A stretch of 53,419 nucleotides of DNA from Nitrospira sp. (lineage in GTDB: Bacteria > Nitrospirota > Nitrospiria > Nitrospirales > Nitrospiraceae), in NCBI GenBank assembly GCA_005116895.1, contig SWDO01000014.1, forward strand, positions 60,770 through 114,188. Direction: 5' to 3'. Every line of letters begins with the position of its first letter. Position 1 is the stretch's first letter. The position numbers and the translations under genes are program-made. Below the pieces are notes generated by a model. The model saw nothing but the letters and a program-made list of their open reading frames with translations, was not told where the DNA came from and did not search any database. This document shows, piece by piece, positions 1-9,078 of the stretch.

Positions 1-493
1 CTTCCGGTGTGATCCGCTGGCGGAAATACCCCTGCGGGTACATGAATCCGATTCCGACGAATGACAAGCCAATGTCACTTGCTTCCTTGCAATGGTCTCC
101 GGCCAAAATTCCGAGACCACCGCTATAAATGGGCACGGAGGCATGCAAGCCAAATTCGGCCGAGAAGTACGCAATCGTCGACTTCGTCAGATCCGCATGG
201 TGCGTCCCGACCCAACTTTTCTTGTTGGCCAGATATTCGTCAAACAGGCGGAACACCGCTGAGTATTGGCGGAGAAACGACGGGTCTTCAGCCAAGCGTG
301 CCAACCGGTCCGGTATGACATCAGACAAGAGTTTGACTGGATTGTGGTGTGTGAGAGCCCACAGGGTCGGATCGATCAGCTCGAACAGCTGGCGAGCCTC
401 CAACGTCCAGCTCCACCAGAGATTCTGCGCCAGTTCGGGCAGGCGATTGAGGTTCTGCGGAAGAGAACGGTGCACTACGTTAGGAGAATCCAC
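1..493 (-). CDS. glgP: alpha-glucan (glycogen/starch) phosphorylase, N-terminal part, cut by window edge
   Basis: The reverse strand reads a protein that matches the N-terminus of GlgP-type alpha-glucan phosphorylases: an LWWSW-type motif near residue 30, then IAYFSAEFG and IYSGGLGILAGDH, which belong to the DUF3417 plus phosphorylase region. The family releases glucose-1-phosphate from glycogen or maltodextrin using pyridoxal phosphate; that catalytic part lies outside the window. About 164 residues are visible. I place the start at the GTG at 493 because AAAGGAG sits 5 bases upstream; in-frame GTG and TTG codons a little upstream are alternatives. It lies 64 bases downstream of the hypothetical gene at 558-1394 and probably shares its transcript. 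Confidence 0.85.
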   Translation of the reverse strand, partial: MDSPNVVHRSLPQNLNRLPELAQNLWWSWTLEARQLFELIDPTLWALTHHNPVKLLSDVIPDRLARLAEDPSFLRQYSAVFRLFDEYLANKKSWVGTHHADLTKSTIAYFSAEFGLHASVPIYSGGLGILAGDHCKEASDIGLSFVGIGFMYPQGYFRQRITPE

Positions 494-557
494 AAACACT
501 CCTTTGGTCAAGATCACGCAATCAGTATCGGCAATGATGGGCGATCACCGGTTGCGA

Positions 558-1394
558 TCAGGCGTGCCCGGCCTTATGCCACGAGGCCCAGTCTTTGGAG
601 AATGCCACGGCGGCATAACGTTCGCCAAGGATTTTTGCAACCCGGTTCAGGAGTTTGGAGAGTTGTTGCAGCTCGGACGTGGTGAGGTCCTCACGGAACC
701 GGGGGTGGAGTCCCCAACGGGTCTCCACTTCTTCGCCCGACACGCTCGACATCAAGCTGACCAGCTTGATCTCCTGGCCGGTCGACTTGTTCTGTTCCGT
801 CAATGTCTCGACGGCTGGAGGCACAATCTGCGACGGTTCCTGAGAGGGAGGAGCCTGTCCTTGCAGGACTGCGCTGAGCGCCGGCACGACCGCGCTGGCG
901 CAGAGCGTGGCCGCGGAACTGAGCCGCGCGTTGCCGGCTGTGCCGAGGGCCTCGGCGACTTTGTCGCCGAAGTCGCGGAACATCTCGTTCTTTGTCTTGG
1001 AGTCTTCGGTGATCAGGAACTTGTATTGCTCATATGCCTGCCGACTCTCCGATACGGTCGTGCCGATGGTCATGACGATTTCCATCTGATCCGCATGGTT
1101 CCCGAATGCCGGTTCCAGCGCGCGCTTCAGCTGCTGGGTGACGGCATCTTCCAGCCCGTTCATGAACTCCAACTGGTCTTTCAACGGGATGTGCAGGGCC
1201 ACCAGCCGGTCTGTGAGATTAAACATAATCTTGAGGAATTCGAGGTAGATGCCCCACTCCTCCTGCCGTTTGAGCTTGAGCGCCTGCTCAGGCGCAGTAC
1301 GCTTCATCATCGTGACCGACTCGCCCGACACGGCGAGCATCAGTTCAGCCAGCTGACGGAGTTGGTCTTTGTATTCTGTGTTGGCGGTAGCCAT
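558..1394 (-). CDS. conserved hypothetical soluble protein
   Basis: The frame encodes 278 residues from the ATG at 1394 (a TTG at 1406 is a possible earlier start). I do not recognise a family. The sequence is rich in Leu, Glu, Gln and Lys and is probably mostly alpha-helical, with no signal peptide or membrane segment; residues around 150-180 are Ala/Ser-rich and could be a flexible linker between two helical halves. Codon use and length argue that it is real, and it has a good sigma-70 type promoter directly upstream (1418-1446). It sits before glgP on the same strand with a short gap, so a role connected to storage-glucan metabolism is possible but unproven. Confidence 0.7.
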   Translation of the reverse strand: MATANTEYKDQLRQLAELMLAVSGESVTMMKRTAPEQALKLKRQEEWGIYLEFLKIMFNLTDRLVALHIPLKDQLEFMNGLEDAVTQQLKRALEPAFGNHADQMEIVMTIGTTVSESRQAYEQYKFLITEDSKTKNEMFRDFGDKVAEALGTAGNARLSSAATLCASAVVPALSAVLQGQAPPSQEPSQIVPPAVETLTEQNKSTGQEIKLVSLMSSVSGEEVETRWGLHPRFREDLTTSELQQLSKLLNRVAKILGERYAAVAFSKDWASWHKAGHA

Positions 1395-1417
1395 AGGTTT
1401 ACTCAAGAGCAGCCGGG

Positions 1418-1446
1418 ATTATAGCGGAGACCGGAGCAGCATTCAA
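1418..1446 (-). promoter_or_regulatory. sigma-70 type promoter for the 558-1394 gene and glgP
   Basis: On the minus strand TTGAAT (1441-1446) is followed by a 17-base spacer and a perfect TATAAT (1418-1423). Transcription would start near 1411, about 17 bases before the ATG at 1394, which favours that ATG over the TTG at 1406. Confidence 0.6.
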
Positions 1447-1697
1447 AGCATGGAGGAGAAGAGTGAGTCTCCCGGGTGTGAGCGGTGTAGGCTGTGGGGG
1501 CTCCTGAAAGGTCGGATCTGGCGTTTCCAAGTGGCACACATCCATCTGTGTTACCGTTGCCCGCCTCCTTTTGACGATTGAGTGAGTCCTGCGGAGTCAA
1601 AGAGGCTCAGATGGGATTCAGCCTGGTGTGGGTACGGAGTCGGTGCCCCACGTGGGTGAAGGTGGCGAGTGTGTAAGGAGACTCAGGTCGGGATGAT
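1447..1697. other. spacer with no supported gene
   Basis: This stretch lies between the 3' end of the toxin gene and the promoter at 1418-1446. Short open frames exist on both strands but none has a plausible start, ribosome site or recognisable protein. I see no clear terminator with a T tract for the toxin operon; only short imperfect inverted repeats around 1606-1630. Confidence 0.5.
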
Positions 1698-2342
1698 TTA
1701 CGGACGGTGCAGCTTGAGTGCGGCGGCGACGATCGGTTTGGCCCAGTTTGGCGTGGAGGCCAGGTCCGGCGGGCCGAGAATTTTCCCATGCTCCATATGC
1801 AGCACTGGTTTCAGCTTCGGGAGGCGGCCTGCTGCAGGGTCTGCGTCCGCGCTGTTGTCGTACATGTGCAGGGTGGTGAGGTGAGGAAGCAGCGCGATGA
1901 GATTAAGACGGCTATGTTCGTAGCGCCGATGAATGTCGTGCGCAGGGATGTCATGCCCACCTCGGCTGACACGGGCCTGCACGCGCGCGATGTGCAATTC
2001 CGGGCTGGACAGTCCCACGTACCAGATGTGTACCTCGATACCTTGCTTGGCGGATTTCGCAAGGAGGCCGGCGATGGTATTCCCACCGAGGGTGGTCTCA
2101 AAGGTAAAGTCTAGGCGCTTCTCGATCGCCTGTTTCAGCAGCCTCAGGCCCTGGCGCCAGGCTGCGCCGTTGGCGTCTGCCTGGGTTAGACCAGGGTCCT
2201 TCTCTCTGAGTGCACGAGCCGCTTCGTCCGGATTGAAATACTCGCCTCCATGATGACGGACGGTCGCGCCGCCGATGCTGCTCTTCCCTGCTCCATTGAC
2301 GCCGGCCAGCACATGAATGCGTGGCCGTCGGGAAGCACTCAT
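1698..2342 (-). CDS. zeta-toxin-like P-loop ATPase/kinase (COG4185-type), toxin of a TA pair
   Basis: The 214-residue protein has a Walker A motif AGVNGAGKSS at residues 13-22, a YFNPDEAAR segment near residue 35, a FETTLGG motif near residue 80 and the RGGHDIP...HRRYEHS region near 130-145. This pattern is typical of the zeta-toxin/COG4185 'predicted ABC-type ATPase' family. True zeta toxins phosphorylate UDP-N-acetylglucosamine; whether this subgroup does so is not shown by the sequence. Its ATG overlaps the last codon of the upstream antitoxin gene (ATGA), the usual coupling of a toxin-antitoxin operon. The C-terminal 50 residues are less typical. Confidence 0.8.
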   Translation of the reverse strand: MSASRRPRIHVLAGVNGAGKSSIGGATVRHHGGEYFNPDEAARALREKDPGLTQADANGAAWRQGLRLLKQAIEKRLDFTFETTLGGNTIAGLLAKSAKQGIEVHIWYVGLSSPELHIARVQARVSRGGHDIPAHDIHRRYEHSRLNLIALLPHLTTLHMYDNSADADPAAGRLPKLKPVLHMEHGKILGPPDLASTPNWAKPIVAAALKLHRP

Positions 2343-2737
2343 GCCCGCGCGGCGACAGGAGCGCGCCGCGCCCGTTTACGCACCGGTGCACGATGTTTTT
2401 GGGCGGCCTTGACGGCGGCGCGACCCAGTTCGATTGGAGAGGCGTTGAACGCAGCCTCGACACCCTTTCGTGCGTGTGGCGTCTGCATGCGGGCCAGCAA
2501 TCCGTCGAACTCCGTGTTTAGATCATCGAGTGAGCGGCTACGGTCTTTCACAAGTGATTCGAACTCGGCAAACGAGAGGAGTACGGCCTTAGGCGTGTCG
2601 TGACGGGTAATGGCGACCGCGCCGCTATGTATCGTTTGCTCTAAGATTGCGCCAAACTCGTTCTTGGCTTTCGTGGCCGCTACGGCGGAGATGTCTACAA
2701 GCTGTCCGTGGCTGTTTCTGAATGTAAGCTTCGGCAT
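2339..2737 (-). CDS. Phd/YefM-type antitoxin
   Basis: The 132-residue product has an N-terminal Phd/YefM-like fold: an ISAVAATKAKNEFGAILEQ segment (residues 16-34) followed by AVAITRHDTPKAVLLSFAEFE (about 40-60), the DNA-binding and dimerisation part of that family. The C-terminal half should bind the toxin; it ends in a very basic Ala/Arg/Lys tail. It overlaps the zeta-like toxin gene by four bases and is transcribed first, as expected for an antitoxin that represses its own operon. The ATG at 2737 has only a weak ribosome site. Pairing a Phd-type antitoxin with a zeta-like toxin differs from classical epsilon-zeta modules. Confidence 0.8.
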   Translation of the reverse strand: MPKLTFRNSHGQLVDISAVAATKAKNEFGAILEQTIHSGAVAITRHDTPKAVLLSFAEFESLVKDRSRSLDDLNTEFDGLLARMQTPHARKGVEAAFNASPIELGRAAVKAAQKHRAPVRKRARRAPVAARA

Positions 2738-2761
2738 GATGTCTCGTGAGGGGGTTGATAA

Positions 2762-2803
2762 CTAATATAACTAAATTGTACATATTAGCCATTTATCGGT
2801 CAA
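2762..2803 (-). promoter_or_regulatory. TA-operon promoter with overlapping inverted repeat (candidate operator)
   Basis: Reading the minus strand, TTGACC (2798-2803), a 17-base spacer and TACAAT (2775-2780) form a good sigma-70 promoter. The -10 box is flanked by the inverted repeat CTAATAT (2762-2768) and ATATTAG (2782-2788), 13 bases apart, the right place for the antitoxin to bind and autoregulate. Confidence 0.55.
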
Positions 2804-2886
2804 GTCTGTGTGACTCCGCTCTATTTCTTGGCGGAGAAACTGTTTAGAATCCCGAGAATTGGATAGACACATCCCCCTTATCTCCA

Positions 2887-3405
2887 ATGGCTTCTCATCG
2901 TCCACCCACATCGCCGATTGAAGTCTTGCCGCGCGATGAGGCGCGCGAGCACCTGATCACGGTCGCGGACATGCTTGCCAAGGCGCTGGATATGACGGTC
3001 AGGATTCCGGGCACCACGTGGTACATCGGGTTGGATCCTTTGCTCGGACTGATTCCCGGCATCGGTGATGTCATCGCGAATCTCATTGGGACAGTTATCC
3101 TTGGCATCGCGACGCGCCTCCGTCTTCCGCGAATCGTGCTGGCCCGCATGAGTCTCAATCTCCTGATCAACGGCACGGTCGGGGCAGTCCCGTTTGTCGG
3201 AGATTTGTTCTCGATCTGGTTTCGGAGTCATACGAGAAACGCCGTGCTGCTCCGCGAGGCTGCGATGAAGTCCGACCGCGAGACTCATACCGATTGGTTC
3301 TATGTGGGCGGAATCATCGGCGGGACAGTTGCGCTCTTGTTCCTCATGATTGCCGTCATCGTGTGGGTGGTCTTCAAGCTCTGGGCGATGATCTCGGGTG
3401 GATAG
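2887..3405 (+). CDS. DUF4112 family membrane protein
   Basis: The 172-residue protein matches DUF4112: an N-terminal amphipathic stretch, then the conserved IGLDPLLGLIPGIGDVIAN segment near residues 48-66, NLLINGTVGAVPFVGD near 96-111, and a C-terminal hydrophobic helix at about 140-168. The family has no established biochemical role; the glycine- and proline-rich hydrophobic blocks suggest an inner-membrane protein. It is divergent from the TA operon and followed after 77 bases by the helicase gene on the same strand. The start at 2887 has only a weak ribosome site. Confidence 0.85.
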   Translation: MASHRPPTSPIEVLPRDEAREHLITVADMLAKALDMTVRIPGTTWYIGLDPLLGLIPGIGDVIANLIGTVILGIATRLRLPRIVLARMSLNLLINGTVGAVPFVGDLFSIWFRSHTRNAVLLREAAMKSDRETHTDWFYVGGIIGGTVALLFLMIAVIVWVVFKLWAMISGG

Positions 3406-3482
3406 GAAAGGGAAGGCGAGTGTGGTATACAACGACCCTTTCTGAATAACGAAATTAGCGGCTACTTTCTTCGAATACCTCC

Positions 3483-5510
3483 ATGGAACGAGAAGTGAAA
3501 ACCTACGTGTTAAAGCGGCCCACTGAGGAGGCTGTGCCACGCAAGTTGTCGATCGACTACGCGGCGGCGCTGAATCAACAGCAGCTTGCAGCGGTGACGG
3601 CGGGTGATGGGCCGTCGTTGGTCATTGCGGGAGCTGGGAGTGGCAAGACGCGCACGCTGGTCTATCGGGTCGCCTATCTCATCGACTCCGGTGTGGATCC
3701 GTCGAATATTCTTCTGCTCACGTTTACCCGTAAATCCTCGCAGGAGATGTTGGAACGTGCTGGCGATCTGATCGGAACGAGCAGCCAGCGGGTCTGCGGC
3801 GGGACGTTTCACTCCGTTGCGAACATGCTCTTGCGCCGCAATGGCCGGTCGGTCGGCATCGAACCTGGGTTCACGATTCTGGATCGCGGCGATGCGGAAG
3901 ACTTGATCGCGTTGGTGCGATCGCAGCTGGGGCTCAACGAAAAAGATAAGCGGTTTCCCCGCAAGGGGACGATCATGGAAATGATCAGCAAGAGCGAGAA
4001 CACGCTGCGTAGTCTCGACGAGATCATTCTGGAGGAGTTCAGCCATTTCTCGGATCATTCGGAAGATCTCGGCCGGTTGCAGAAGGCGTATCAAGCTGCA
4101 AAGCGACAGAAACAGCTGTTGGATTACGATGATCTGCTGGTGATGCTACGGCAACTGCTGTTGTTGGATGAGGCGGCACGCGCGCGCATTTCCAGCCAGT
4201 ATCGCTATATCCTTGTGGATGAATATCAAGATACGAACCGGTTGCAGGCCGAAGTCATTCGTCAGCTGGCGACGACGCATCAGAATGTAATGGTGGTCGG
4301 CGATGATTCGCAGTCCATCTATGCGTTTCGGGGTGCGACCTTCAAAAATATCATGGACTTTCCAGTGCTGTTTCCGGGCACGACGATTTATAAACTCGAA
4401 GAAAATTATCGCAGCACCCAGCCGATCTTGAACCTCGCGAACTGCATTATCGATGAAGCGGTTGAGAAGTATACGAAGCGTCTGTTTACCAGGAAGATCG
4501 ATGGCCCGCTGCCGGCGTTGGTCGAAGCCGCCGGGGAACATGCGCAATCGCGATTCATCGCGCAGAAAATTCTTGAACTTCGTGAAGAAGGGGTGCCGCT
4601 GGATGAGGTGGCGGTCCTTTTTCGTTCGAGCTTCCATTCCTTCGATTTGGAAATCGAGCTGTCCCGCAAGGGGCTCCCCTTTATTAAGCGCGGCGGGATG
4701 AAGTTTATCGAAACGGCCCATGTCAAGGACCTGCTGGCCCATGTGCGAGTCGTCGCAAACCCACTTGATACGGTGAGCTGGCATCGCGTGCTGCTGCTGG
4801 TAGAAGGGGTGGGACCGAAGAAAGCGCAGGACTTGCTCGCCGCGATTGTGAAGGCGGAGCAGCCGTATGACGTGTTACGCGGAGTGAGCGGCCGTTCCGG
4901 CCAGGGTCTCAAGAACTTGGCCAACACGCTGGAGAGTCTGGCTGGAGCAGAGGATCGGCAACCAGAACATCAAGTAAGCCATATCTACGAGTACTATCTC
5001 CCGATCCTCAAGGACCAGTACGACGATTACCCTAAGCGCACGAGGGATCTTGATCATCTCCATACGATTGCCGAAGGGTACCATGGCATCGACGAATTTC
5101 TTGCCGATTTAGCGTTGGAACCGCCGGACGGGAGTGCGGTGAATGTCGAAGCGCCGGATCGCGATGATGAACGGCTCGTACTCTCGACGATCCATTCCGC
5201 GAAGGGGTTGGAGTGGCAGTGTGTTTTTGTGATCTGGGTGGTCGACGGCCGGTTTCCTTCCGCCTATTCCTTTCTTGCCGATGATGAGCTGGAGGAAGAG
5301 CGGCGGCTTTTTTATGTAGCCGTCACGCGAGCCAAACGGCATTTATTTATGACATACCCCATCAATGTTTACGACAAGACCAGCGGGATGTTGCTGTCAA
5401 AGCCTTCACGGTTTCTGGACCATGTGTCCTCGGACCTGCTTGATACCCTCGCATTGGTAGAGGAAGGCGGACGCGAGGATTGGGGCATGACACGAGACCC
5501 CTATTATTGA
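3483..5510 (+). CDS. UvrD/Rep-family superfamily I DNA helicase
   Basis: All SF1A motifs are present in order in 675 residues: Q motif LNQQQLAAV (about 30), Walker A GAGSGKT (50-56), motif Ia LTFTRKSS, motif II DEYQDT (from 246), motif III GDDSQSIYAFRGA (from 273), motif IV EENYRSTQ, motif V STIHSAKGLEW and motif VI AVTRAKRH. The enzyme translocates 3'-5' on single-stranded DNA and acts in repair or replication-fork restart. It is slightly shorter than typical UvrD/PcrA (about 720) and lacks their long C-terminal tail, so I do not choose between uvrD, rep and pcrA. It is followed closely by the exported HExxH protein. Confidence 0.92.
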   Translation: MEREVKTYVLKRPTEEAVPRKLSIDYAAALNQQQLAAVTAGDGPSLVIAGAGSGKTRTLVYRVAYLIDSGVDPSNILLLTFTRKSSQEMLERAGDLIGTSSQRVCGGTFHSVANMLLRRNGRSVGIEPGFTILDRGDAEDLIALVRSQLGLNEKDKRFPRKGTIMEMISKSENTLRSLDEIILEEFSHFSDHSEDLGRLQKAYQAAKRQKQLLDYDDLLVMLRQLLLLDEAARARISSQYRYILVDEYQDTNRLQAEVIRQLATTHQNVMVVGDDSQSIYAFRGATFKNIMDFPVLFPGTTIYKLEENYRSTQPILNLANCIIDEAVEKYTKRLFTRKIDGPLPALVEAAGEHAQSRFIAQKILELREEGVPLDEVAVLFRSSFHSFDLEIELSRKGLPFIKRGGMKFIETAHVKDLLAHVRVVANPLDTVSWHRVLLLVEGVGPKKAQDLLAAIVKAEQPYDVLRGVSGRSGQGLKNLANTLESLAGAEDRQPEHQVSHIYEYYLPILKDQYDDYPKRTRDLDHLHTIAEGYHGIDEFLADLALEPPDGSAVNVEAPDRDDERLVLSTIHSAKGLEWQCVFVIWVVDGRFPSAYSFLADDELEEERRLFYVAVTRAKRHLFMTYPINVYDKTSGMLLSKPSRFLDHVSSDLLDTLALVEEGGREDWGMTRDPYY

Positions 5511-5554
5511 TTTGAGTGTGTTGTCGTGACGTATCACGCCTGTTTTCTATCCGC

Positions 5555-6466
5555 ATGAGCGACCGCCCAATTCGATTGCTCCTCGTAGTGTGGTGCTGCT
5601 GGTCTGGGCCAGCGTTTCTCGCCGAGGCATCCGTCACATCTCTGGACCAGCAAGGTAGTGCGGGGCAAACGTGGGTGCGTGTTCTCGCTGACGCGGAACG
5701 GCTCCGGTTGCCGACGAAGTTTCTGAAGGCGCTCCCGCCGGAGTTTATTCGGTTTGAGTTCGATGATCTTCGGACCTATGCCGCCGAGTACCATCCCGGA
5801 GAGCATCGGATGGTTCTGAACCGGTCGTTGTCCTTTAACGCTGCGGGGAGGGTCCTCAAGCCGCTTGCTCAGATGACGCACAGGGAACTGGAGGTGCTCT
5901 ATCATGAGCTGTTTCATGCGTATATGGATTATCTCGGTCTCATAGAGGGGCAATCTCGTGAGGCCGGTAGCCGTTCAGAAGATCTGCTGGGCTTCGCTCG
6001 AGAGCAGCAAGTCTGTCGCTATAGTGAAGTGAAAATCGCCCCGATTGTTCAGCGACAGTATGAAATGGAGTCGCGCTACTTGACGCAGGCCGAGTCGTGG
6101 GAGGCGCTGAATGAAACATGGGCCGTCTTTATTGGCTGGACTGTGTGGAATCAGCTTGAGGTACAGCGCAAGACCGGAAAATCCATGTTTCAGGAGCGGG
6201 GACAAGCTCATGGATGGATGCGGCGACTCAAAACGGCATTCGAGAAGGTGGAGCTCAGAGGGTACTATGTCCCGGAAGATCCCGAAGAACGACGCCTTGC
6301 CCAGAAGCGATATTTGGCGAAACCGTCACAGCTCACACTACGGGAAGCCGTGGCTTTGATGAAGCAAGTCCTCGGTTTTCAGTATGATTTTGTTGAGGAG
6401 GTGGAAGCATCATTTGGGTCATCTCAGCCATCTTCCTGTGAGGCTGCTGCGGGAACGATAAAATAA
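5555..6466 (+). CDS. exported HExxH protein, putative metallopeptidase
   Basis: From the ATG at 5555 the product is 303 residues and begins with a signal peptide (Arg near the N-terminus, then a hydrophobic stretch and an Ala-rich cleavage region near residue 25). A frame upstream to 5516 exists but would bury the signal. Residues near 120 read LYHELFHAY, an HExxH zinc-binding signature in a hydrophobic helix, so a periplasmic zinc protease or a remnant of that fold is likely. A third ligand, perhaps the Glu in the AESWEALNETWA region near residue 180, is plausible. I do not recognise a named family. It is 45 bases downstream of the helicase gene. Confidence 0.75.
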   Translation: MSDRPIRLLLVVWCCWSGPAFLAEASVTSLDQQGSAGQTWVRVLADAERLRLPTKFLKALPPEFIRFEFDDLRTYAAEYHPGEHRMVLNRSLSFNAAGRVLKPLAQMTHRELEVLYHELFHAYMDYLGLIEGQSREAGSRSEDLLGFAREQQVCRYSEVKIAPIVQRQYEMESRYLTQAESWEALNETWAVFIGWTVWNQLEVQRKTGKSMFQERGQAHGWMRRLKTAFEKVELRGYYVPEDPEERRLAQKRYLAKPSQLTLREAVALMKQVLGFQYDFVEEVEASFGSSQPSSCEAAAGTIK

Positions 6467-6493
6467 AAAAAGTACCGGATCCGAATTCCCCTC

Positions 6494-6522
6494 TTGACAT
6501 GACGAAAGTTCATCAATAGAAT
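6494..6522 (+). promoter_or_regulatory. strong sigma-70 type promoter for the tRNA-tuf transcript
   Basis: A consensus TTGACA (6494-6499), a 17-base spacer and TAGAAT (6517-6522) precede the tRNA genes by about 170 bases. It is well placed to drive tRNA-Tyr, tRNA-Gly, tRNA-Thr and the tuf remnant. Confidence 0.7.
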
Positions 6523-6689
6523 CCAGCATTTCGTAACCTAGCCTGTCCGAGCACTTCAGCGAATCAATCTTTGAGGATTGAGGAAGAAAGCTGTGCACGG
6601 GTAGGTCTGTTTGTCTTTGTTGAGCGGTTAGTCGGTGAGCGCGTTTTCTGTGTGCTGAATTTGATTGATCGAGAACGATGAAGTATCGC

Positions 6690-6775
6690 GGGCAGGTACC
6701 CAAGTGGCCAAAGGGGGCAGACTGTAAATCTGCTGGCTTATGTCTTCCAAGGTTCGAATCCTTGCCTGCCCACCA
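6690..6775 (+). tRNA. tRNA-Tyr (anticodon GTA)
   Basis: The acceptor stem GGGCAGG (6690-6696) pairs with CCTGCCC (6765-6771), followed by A and an encoded CCA. The anticodon GTA is at 6724-6726 within the stem CAGA/TCTG. A long variable arm makes it a class II tRNA, as expected for bacterial tRNA-Tyr. The T arm carries GGTTCGAATCC. Confidence 0.97.
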
Positions 6776-6881
6776 AACCGCGCTTGTGTGGGTCGGCGAG
6801 CTTCTTTATGTGGAGTGAGCCGGATAAAAGCTTCAGGTGTTCGGCTTGATGAATGCGTGAAGCGAGAAAATTACGGAACAG

Positions 6882-6956
6882 GCGGGCGTAGCTCAGTGGT
6901 AGAGTTCCAGCCTTCCAAGCTGGCTGTCGTGGGTTCAAATCCCATCGCCCGCTCCA
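6882..6956 (+). tRNA. tRNA-Gly (anticodon TCC)
   Basis: The acceptor stem GCGGGCG (6882-6888) pairs with CGCCCGC (6946-6952), then T and encoded CCA. The anticodon stem CCAGC/GCTGG encloses the loop CTTCCAA with anticodon TCC at 6914-6916. D and T arms are regular. Confidence 0.97.
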
Positions 6957-7072
6957 AGAAAAAGGTGCTAGGGCGGTAAGAGTCAATGGTCGAGTATTGT
7001 GAGCGGTGGTAGTGGCAATCAATTTTTTTGAGAGAGGGCCTAGGTTCACGAATGACCTCTAGCGTGTCGAAT

Positions 7073-7148
7073 GCCCACGTAGCTCAGTTGGTAGAGCACG
7101 TCCTTGGTAAGGACGAGGTCACGCGTTCGATCCGCGTCGTGGGCTCCA
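7073..7148 (+). tRNA. tRNA-Thr (anticodon GGT)
   Basis: The acceptor stem GCCCACG (7073-7079) pairs with CGTGGGC (7138-7144), then T and encoded CCA. The anticodon stem CGTCC/GGACG encloses TTGGTAA with anticodon GGT. The Tyr-Gly-Thr order directly before tuf is that of the classical tRNA-tufB locus. Confidence 0.97.
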
Positions 7149-7230
7149 TGCAGGGCTTGCTTGATCCGGGGTGCAAGTAGTAGGGCGCGACGGGTTGACA
7201 TCTTCAGTGTTCTAGACAAAGGAGTGGGTT

Positions 7231-8045
<815 letters not shown>

Positions 8046-8083
8046 GGCGGAACTGTTCGCTTGACAGGTTAGGAGTGAATGAC

Positions 8084-8395
8084 GTGAAAGTCGATCAGCG
8101 GATCAGGATCAGATTAAGAGGTTTTGACTACCGAGTGCTGGATCAGTCGGTTACGGAAATTGTTGAGACTGTTCGGCGCAGTGGAGCTAGGGTAGTGGGG
8201 CCAATTCCGCTTCCTACGCGGATTGAAAAGATTACCGTCCAACGGTCGACGCACGCCGATAAGAAGTCCCGTGAGCAATTTGAAATGCGCACACATAAGC
8301 GATTGCTCGATATTATGGAGCCAACGCCTGAAACGATGGATTCATTGATGAAGCTGAACTTGGCGGCGGGAGTGGATGTAGAGATAAAGTTATGA
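8084..8395 (+). CDS. rpsJ: 30S ribosomal protein S10
   Basis: The 103-residue product shows the S10 signature [18 protein letters not shown] at the N-terminus and the GPIPLPT loop near residue 45 that reaches into the 30S head; S10 also partners NusB in antitermination. I choose GTG at 8084, with AGGAG 8 bases upstream, over the in-frame GTG at 8075, which overlaps that ribosome site and would give a three-residue extension. It opens the S10-spc-alpha cluster and follows the tuf remnant by 38 bases. Confidence 0.96.
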   Translation: MKVDQRIRIRLRGFDYRVLDQSVTEIVETVRRSGARVVGPIPLPTRIEKITVQRSTHADKKSREQFEMRTHKRLLDIMEPTPETMDSLMKLNLAAGVDVEIKL

Positions 8396-8456
8396 TGGTG
8401 CGTGAGCTTACGGCTGGATATGATTTTGGTTGTCCTCTCAATTATGCGGTGAGTCA

Positions 8457-9077
8457 ATGACGAATGGACTGATTGGAAAAAAGTTGGGAATGACCCAAGT
8501 CTTCGATGAGAGTCGTTTAACTCCAGTGACGATCATTGAGGCGGGTCCGTGTCGAGTGGTAGCGCTGAAAACGAAAGAGCGGGATCAATATGAAGCGGTC
8601 CAGCTTTCTTTCGGTGAAGTCAAAGAGCGCAAATTGTCGAAGTCAGAGTTAGGGCACCTCAAGAAAAACCAAGCGGCACCGAGTCGAATCCTGCGTGAGT
8701 TTAAGAAAGACGGAAATCCGGCTGTCGGACAGATGGTGACGGTCGGTATGTTTCAGAAGGGTGATTGGGTTGACGTCATCGGGATATCCAAAGGTAAGGG
8801 GTTTCAGGGTGTCGTGAAGCGTCATCACTACGCGGGTGGTCCTGAGTCGCATGGGTCCATGTTTCATCGGGCGCCAGGCTCTATAGGGGCGAGTTCGTTT
8901 CCTTCTCGTGTGTGGAAAGGGAAGACCTTGCCTGGTCACATGGGGTCGGAGCGTGTCACGGTTCAAAGGTTGAAGGTCGTTGAGTCTCGGTCTGATGAAA
9001 ATCTCCTCTTTGTCCGAGGGGCCATTCCTGGGGCCATTAGCGGCCTCGTTGTCGTGCGAAAGTCAAAAAAGAGCTAG
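8457..9077 (+). CDS. rplC: 50S ribosomal protein L3
   Basis: L3 (206 residues) is an early-assembling 23S rRNA-binding protein near the peptidyl-transferase centre. The start [18 protein letters not shown] is typical, as are [16 protein letters not shown] (about residue 113) and the glycine/histidine-rich loop that follows. ATG 8457 is preceded by a weak GGTGAG. An in-frame upstream extension exists but does not resemble L3. The stop and the rplD start are separated by one base. Confidence 0.96.
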   Translation: MTNGLIGKKLGMTQVFDESRLTPVTIIEAGPCRVVALKTKERDQYEAVQLSFGEVKERKLSKSELGHLKKNQAAPSRILREFKKDGNPAVGQMVTVGMFQKGDWVDVIGISKGKGFQGVVKRHHYAGGPESHGSMFHRAPGSIGASSFPSRVWKGKTLPGHMGSERVTVQRLKVVESRSDENLLFVRGAIPGAISGLVVVRKSKKS

Positions 9078-9078
9078 T

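Noticed and set aside
129..1424. Long plus-strand open frame of 431 codons across the glgP and hypothetical genes
   Set aside because: It is antisense to two genes with better evidence (glgP motifs, promoter, ribosome site), and its translation is Arg/Leu/Gly-rich with no recognisable domain.
2878..3540. Minus-strand frame of 220 codons opposite the DUF4112 gene
   Set aside because: It is Arg/His/Asp-rich and low in conserved features; the plus-strand DUF4112 frame has a clear family pattern.
4146..4927. Minus-strand frames opposite the helicase
   Set aside because: The helicase motifs on the plus strand are unambiguous; the antisense frames have no motif.
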